From Hypsibius dujardini (Eukaryota > Tardigrada > Eutardigrada > Parachela > Hypsibiidae): DNA of 36,802 bases. Under the pieces are notes generated by a model. It was not told the DNA's origin and did not search any database. It saw only the letters and a list, made by a program, of their open reading frames with translations. Numbering within the stretch: position 1 is the first letter of the stretch; each line of letters opens with the position of its first letter. The position numbers and the translations under genes are program-made. Positions 32,361 to 36,802 of this stretch are shown here, piece by piece. Location: contig LRSR01003479.1 in assembly GCA_001579985.1 (NCBI GenBank), forward strand, positions 1 through 36,802, given 5' to 3'.

Positions 32361-33800
32361 TTAACCCAAGACACTGCCGAGAATACTCTTGACAGCAGCA
32401 CCGGCTATGGCGTCAACAATCAAACTCCCCACACCGCCGCCGCCGCTGCCGCTGGTACTACCACCACCACCACCATCTCCACCACTTCCGCTGCTCCCGG
32501 TCTGACCACCGCCTCCAGTTAAGCTACTGCCGACCGCCCCGATCACCAGATCTACCCATTTGTTCCCCGTTAATCCCTGCTTCCCCGCACCGCCGGCATC
32601 GCCGTTGGAGTCCCGAACGACCGGCGGTCGGGTCCGCGGACCACCGTCGGAACGATCACCACCTCTAGTGTTACTGGATCCGGAACCGGATTCACGAACT
32701 CCGTTAGGTCGGGACCGACTGCTGCTGACGTCTCCGGTAGTGTCGCCGTTGTTGTCTGTGTTGGATCCACCTCCCGTGATTTCGACTGGGTGGTCACCTG
32801 ATGCGGTACTGTCATGGTCAGCACCGCTACTAGACGGTCGTCGGGAGTTGGGACTGGGCGTGTCGGGTTTGCTGCCGGAGCCGGATGTAAAGAGACCTTT
32901 TAACTGTAATGTAACGCGAGAAAAAAGAGTTACTATTTTAGGAGATGAGAGGTGTGCTGCTTCTGATGGGTTAATACAATGGAAAATTTGCTTGAAAAAG
33001 ACGAGTGAATGTTACCGGATACCTCGTCGAAAATGCTCTGGTCGTCGGAGTCTTCGAACAGAGAGTTAATCTGCGGATGGTAGGGAAGAGAGAACCCGGA
33101 TTGAGAATTGGGTTTTCGGAGGAATTTTGCTTAAACATTAAAATTGGCGCGTAATTTTTTGCAGGAGTGACTTCTTTGGTGGCTACGCGTGAACAGCCTT
33201 TGGAAATTGATTTATCAATTGTTATACGTTTAGAGGGTACTGCGAAAGGTCTGATACCGAGAAAGTGCCGGCAGCGAAATTACAAGTGTATTGTTTTTAG
33301 GTAGATGTTAGTAAACAATGGACGATAGGGATCGTCGTAAGAATATGTCGGTGATGGTGCATCACTGTGTCTGTGTCTGTGTCTGTATCTGTGTCTGTGT
33401 CTGTGTCTGTGTCTGTGTCTGTGTCTGTGTCTGTGTCTGTGTCTGTGTCTTAATCCCTGCTTGTTTCTATGTCTGTTCGTGTCTGTTGCGTCTAGCTGCC
33501 CTTCTTTTTGGCTCTTGGGTCAAGAGAACCGTATGTTTACTGCAAGCACCCATAATACACTATACTTACAATGTCACTAAAGGATCTCTTGGAGCGCGGA
33601 TGACTCCCCTCCCAAAACTCTCCCGTATAGTCGCGTTGCACAAGATGACTACTAGCAGACAGTGGCGCCGCTTCACAGCCCGCCCCGGAGCCTGACAAGT
33701 CCATCATCAACATCAAGCCCACAGCCATCATCAGGATCAATGGGTAACGGAGCCCAACTTCCTGCTGCTGAATGCCGACGAACACACACTGGAAGCCCAT
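32361..33800 (-). CDS. Unrecognised gene: predicted secreted Gly/Ser-rich protein with furin-type site
   Basis: Three exons on the - strand: 33570-33800, 33023-33070 and 32361-32903, giving about 273 residues if the ATG at 33800 is used. I recognise no family. Residues 19-33 (YPLILMMAVGLMLMM) form a hydrophobic core that fits a signal peptide, better if a later ATG near 33745 starts it. A basic site HPRSKR|SF (69-72) looks like a furin cleavage site. Then come FSDIINSLFEDSDDQS and a long Ser/Gly/Pro/Thr/Asp-rich stretch with RR and RxR clusters. The C-terminus has two apolar, glycine-spaced segments, WVDLVIGAVGSSL and LIVDAIAGAAVKSILGSVLG, separated by a G/S tract. The middle junction is ambiguous: donor 33022 with acceptor 32904, or donor 33015 with acceptor 32897; both keep frame. 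The 180-codon last exon stays open without an ATG, which supports splicing. Confidence 0.6.
33071..33569 (-). other. Intron 1 of the secreted-protein gene
   Basis: 499 bp; its right third is a TGTGTC hexanucleotide array (33363-33450). Otherwise unique sequence. Confidence 0.5.
33363..33450 (+). repeat. TGTGTC hexanucleotide microsatellite
   Basis: About 14 units of TGTGTC with one TGTATC variant, ending abruptly at 33450. The Cys-Val frame across it is a repeat artefact. Confidence 0.9.
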
Positions 33801-34583
33801 GATTGCCGAATAATATGCCCGCAAGAAAACAAACACAGTCGGGCCTGACTTAGTGTTTTGGTAGTCCCGTCACGACGTCTGCTGTGGCATTGGATGTTTA
33901 AAGACTCAGCCGGTGGTACTCGCCGTAAAGAAGGTTCTCCCCAAATCCAATTAGATTTTGATCAAGCGAACAATATGGGTTCCATGTGATGCGATTGCGA
34001 TGGTGTGTGGTTACTAAACGCGATATAGACAAAAAACACACACACAGAAGCTGTGAGGACGGGAAGGAAAAACGTTGGCGTTGCTTGCCGAGAAGAACCG
34101 TCCGACCAATTGTTATACTGCCGTCGCGCATGTATACAGTCTACAGTTGTATTGCATGTGTGTATGTGGGAGTGTTGTTCTGACAATGCGCTTCGTCATA
34201 AACTGGTTTTCTCGTCTTAAACACTTCCGCCAGACAGCTTTATGATAACTAGGTTTGTTTTATTTACTCAGTGACGAATCTGTGGTGGTCGATTGTAATT
34301 TCAACGAGTCCTCTTGCGCTGTCTGTCAACCTTGACAGGGGTTAAGGAACACGGTTAAATGACCCATTAAGGATGAGTACAGTATACGTGCTTATCTGAG
34401 AATATAACTTTACTTTAAAGAGTATTTCATTGATTTAGTTTAATTAATTACGAACATTTTTAGACCAACTTTGGCACGTGGTTTGCCACAATGTGCAATT
34501 CCAAGTAGGAGGCAGTGATGAGAAAGTTTACAAAATTTGCCCGAAAAATTCCTGAAAAGCAACGTGTGTGACGATGTCAGACA
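33801..34583. other. Upstream region of the secreted-protein gene
   Basis: Should contain the promoter of the - strand gene. No TATA box or other site could be fixed. Short open frames at 33898-34186 have no recognisable product. Confidence 0.4.
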
Positions 34584-35105
34584 TTTACAATACAGAGTGG
34601 CTATTTTACTCCCCTTTTGGGGGCCCGATAGAACCCCGGCTATTTTCCCCTCTCAACGATCCAATAGAAGCCTGGCTATTTTACCCCTCACTGTATACAT
34701 CACCAGGGGTCCGAATCGCACCTCTGCTATTTCACTATTCCCATGTTGTCCGTCCATCTGTCCTTACTTTGTCCGACCGTCCGTCCGTTGTCAGAAAGAT
34801 GGTCGAACAACGAGCAACGGTTAGACGGATAGCAAATGAACGGACGACGGACGGACGGACGAACGGACAACGGACGGACACACGAACGACACGGACGGAC
34901 ACACGACGCGCAGACGGACGGACGGACGAACGACGGACGGACAGCGGACGGGCAGCGGACGGACAGAAGGAGGAATAGACAACATGGAAGAGGTGAAATA
35001 GCCAGGGGTCTATTGGGCTCCGGGGGGGGGGGTAAAACAGCCGGGATGCTATTGGGCCCCACACATTATAAGGTAGAGGGTAAAATAGCTGTAGCCTTTA
35101 CAGTA
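34584..35105. mobile_element. Fold-back (large palindromic) element
   Basis: The left arm (34584-34830) and right arm (34840-35105) are imperfect reverse complements. Both arms consist of three to four units of about 45 bp with core GGCTATTTTACCCC...GGGCCC.ATAGA (left) or its complement (right), then CCATGTTGT and CGTCC/GGACG repeats. The two arms meet near 34835 with almost no loop. There is no coding capacity; frames such as RTDGRTDGR come from the CGGA repeat. A fold-back or MITE-like element is likely; target duplication was not identified. Confidence 0.6.
34835..34975 (+). repeat. CGGA tetranucleotide tract inside the fold-back element
   Basis: Tandem CGGACGGACGAA units, complementary to GTCCGTCCGTTG at about 34755-34795. 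Confidence 0.85.
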
Positions 35106-36802
35106 TAGTGTAGTAGAACATACAAAAATGCGGTGTTGCAGTGTGTGTCTAATAATGTATGTCATTCCCCGTAGAGTAGTACAACTGTATAGTTATGGTT
35201 CACGGAGAAGCTCCGTCGAGTCGTAAACCACAAAATATGTCACGGAAACGTTGACGATATCTCCCTCCTGAACTATGAGTTCTAACTACCCACCACAATG
35301 AGACGTTTGCGTAGTCTCAATCTTCCTTATATACCATTAATCCATACTGAATCATAATTACTAGCAATACAGTGTATTTCTAGACATACACATGCATGGC
35401 TCATAAAGATCTTGCGGGTCTTCGCGGGTTAATTCGGCCTTATGTCAGTCGAAGAACTTCGTATAATCAAATGGCAAATGTCATGATCTATCAAGTGAGA
35501 ACAACTGTGGGATGAAAATAATAATGTGGAAAAGTATTGGTCCGGCTAAATTGCGCAAAGGAATGACGATATGCTAGGGCACGTAGGACCGTGCTGTGGT
35601 CGGATGATATGGAGAAACGCCTAAGTTATCTAACTGGGTAGCTGATACCGGGATAATGCATTTGCAATTGGTGTGGACAAACTGCCTGCAGTCCATTCAT
35701 GGCTGGCACCGGATGCCTTAATAAAGGATATATACAATATACCAGTGCAATACAATATGCCTTGAAATAAAAAAATTATATATTAATATACCAGTAGTAC
35801 ATGTCTCAATCTCTCGCGCAATCTCACCGAATTATTAAGAACACAATGTAGAATTCAGCTGGCATTTTGCAACACAATTCCGGTAGATTTGTTTGCCCTA
35901 TGGAGACGTACGATACGATATACCTTCTCCTCGTGCCTTCCCACACATACTGACGTGACGTGTGTATGTGCGGCACTGTTCTACCATATATATATGCGGT
36001 ATGTTAACGCCAACGAACGTGGTGAGAAAGGTCAACCCATAATATGGAAGACAGTTACTTTTCTTCCCCGCATCAACGCGAGCCTCTTCGACATGTAACA
36101 AGCCCATGACATCAGGATATATTTCATATGAGGAATCGACCGTCGTGACACGCGGAGTGTAGTGCCAAAGGTAAGGGCGCATGACGTTTTCATAATGAAG
36201 TTGTATATAATAGCTGTGAAAACTGATTCGGTCCAATTAAAAATCCGTACTCTTTAAAAACGGATATTTGTCTTCTTAATTTGCAGTGTCGGCGCCAGAC
36301 GGCGCCCTCGTGGATATACGCCAACACGGTGCTGGTCAGTCTGCGCAAAGCTTTCACCTTGACAAAATGACGAGGTAAAATACATATTATGATAAAATAA
36401 AATAAAATAATATAATCTATATAATCTAGATTTAATACACATAAATATATAAATTATAATAATAATGAAATATATACGGCATATTCTACGGCAAGTGAGA
36501 AAATAAAGCAGCACGATTATGGTGCAAGCTGTAACTGCCCAGAACTCGGCATTTTCTTCCCATCATTTAGACTGTTTGTCTCGTCATGTAAAACTTCAAA
36601 GTATGTATAGGAGCACCCACATTTCCAAGTGCGTTATGCTGCGAGCACGCGACCTTCAATTACGATCCCATTTTACTTAGAACTGTATCCAGACAAGAAC
36701 CTCCCGCCTTTCGGCCTTCTGCGCGCATTAATCTCCGTCGCATCGCATCGCATGCGTACGATGTATAGAACGCAACAGAAAGGAACATACATTCAGGCGT
36801 CG
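35106..36802. other. Right-end region without a recognised gene
   Basis: Unique sequence with AT-rich patches, including AAAAT runs at 36390-36410 and an ATAATAATA stretch near 36455. The 112-codon - strand frame 35898-36236 has no recognisable domain. A doubtful exon lies at 36287-36375. Confidence 0.45.
36287..36375 (+). other. Doubtful exon-like segment
   Basis: A relatively GC-rich 89-bp island in AT-rich surroundings is bounded by TTCTTAATTTGCAG and GAG|GTAAAA. It is open in two frames (SAPDGALVDIR... and RRQTAPSWIYANTV...). No product is recognised and no partner exon is visible, so this may be chance. Confidence 0.2.

Noticed and set aside
32560-33069. 169-codon + strand frame
   Set aside because: Antisense to the two downstream exons of the secreted-protein gene; the - strand reading has matching splice sites and continuous low-complexity composition.
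34537-35108. Frames of 90-136 codons on both strands, RTDGRTDGR type
   Set aside because: They arise from the CGGA repeat and palindrome of the fold-back element.
35898-36236. 112-codon - strand frame
   Set aside because: No recognisable domain, no conserved start context and an overlapping opposite frame; kept only as unsupported.

Overview
The window is nuclear DNA from an invertebrate animal with a compact, intron-rich genome. Every recognisable gene is a conserved eukaryotic one broken by GT-AG introns, many only 60-100 bp long. The NO-receptor type soluble guanylate cyclase beta subunit points to a metazoan. There is no operon, ribosome binding site or bacterial gene. The phylum cannot be fixed from the sequence alone; a small-genome ecdysozoan such as a tardigrade is one untested possibility. 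Introns and spacers are rich in TTGA-type and GTCT/GACA-type tetranucleotide repeats.

Layout, left to right: (1) CCT3, chaperonin subunit gamma, + strand, 825-3857, with its 5' exons off the left edge; (2) GUCY1B1, soluble guanylate cyclase beta, - strand, 12 coding exons, 11307-4520; (3) AKTIP/FTS, a catalytically dead E2-like protein, + strand, 12621-18162; (4) EIF4A3, - strand, 20682-18694; (5) TRMT112, - strand, 22053-21299; (6) G6PD, - strand, 10 exons, 25121-22535; (7) TKT transketolase, + strand, 11 exons, 26733-31101; (8) an unrecognised three-exon gene for a predicted secreted Gly/Ser-rich protein with a furin-type site, - strand, about 33800-32361; (9) a gene-poor right end, 33801-36802, with a large fold-back repeat and one doubtful exon.

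The exon models were built by following homology and checking splice phase at every junction. The joined reading frames give 627 aa (GUCY1B1), 301 (AKTIP), 407 (EIF4A3), 125 (TRMT112), 523 (G6PD) and 633 (TKT), all close to the family lengths, and 480 aa of CCT3. All six complete sets divide by three. Neighbouring genes are mostly divergent or convergent: CCT3/GUCY1B1 tail to tail, GUCY1B1/AKTIP head to head, AKTIP/EIF4A3 tail to tail, then a same-strand EIF4A3-TRMT112-G6PD block, G6PD/TKT head to head, and TKT/secreted gene tail to tail.

Most interesting points: the oxidative (G6PD) and non-oxidative (TKT) pentose phosphate enzymes share one 1.6-kb divergent promoter region with two stacked perfect inverted repeats; G6PD has a GC-AG intron and a 36-nt micro-exon; two genes keep only the start codon, or five coding bases, in exon 1; a TA-flanked MITE sits at the CCT3 poly(A) site; a 0.5-kb fold-back element lies near the right end; an AT-rich repeat recurs three times; and the secreted protein gene resembles no family I can name.
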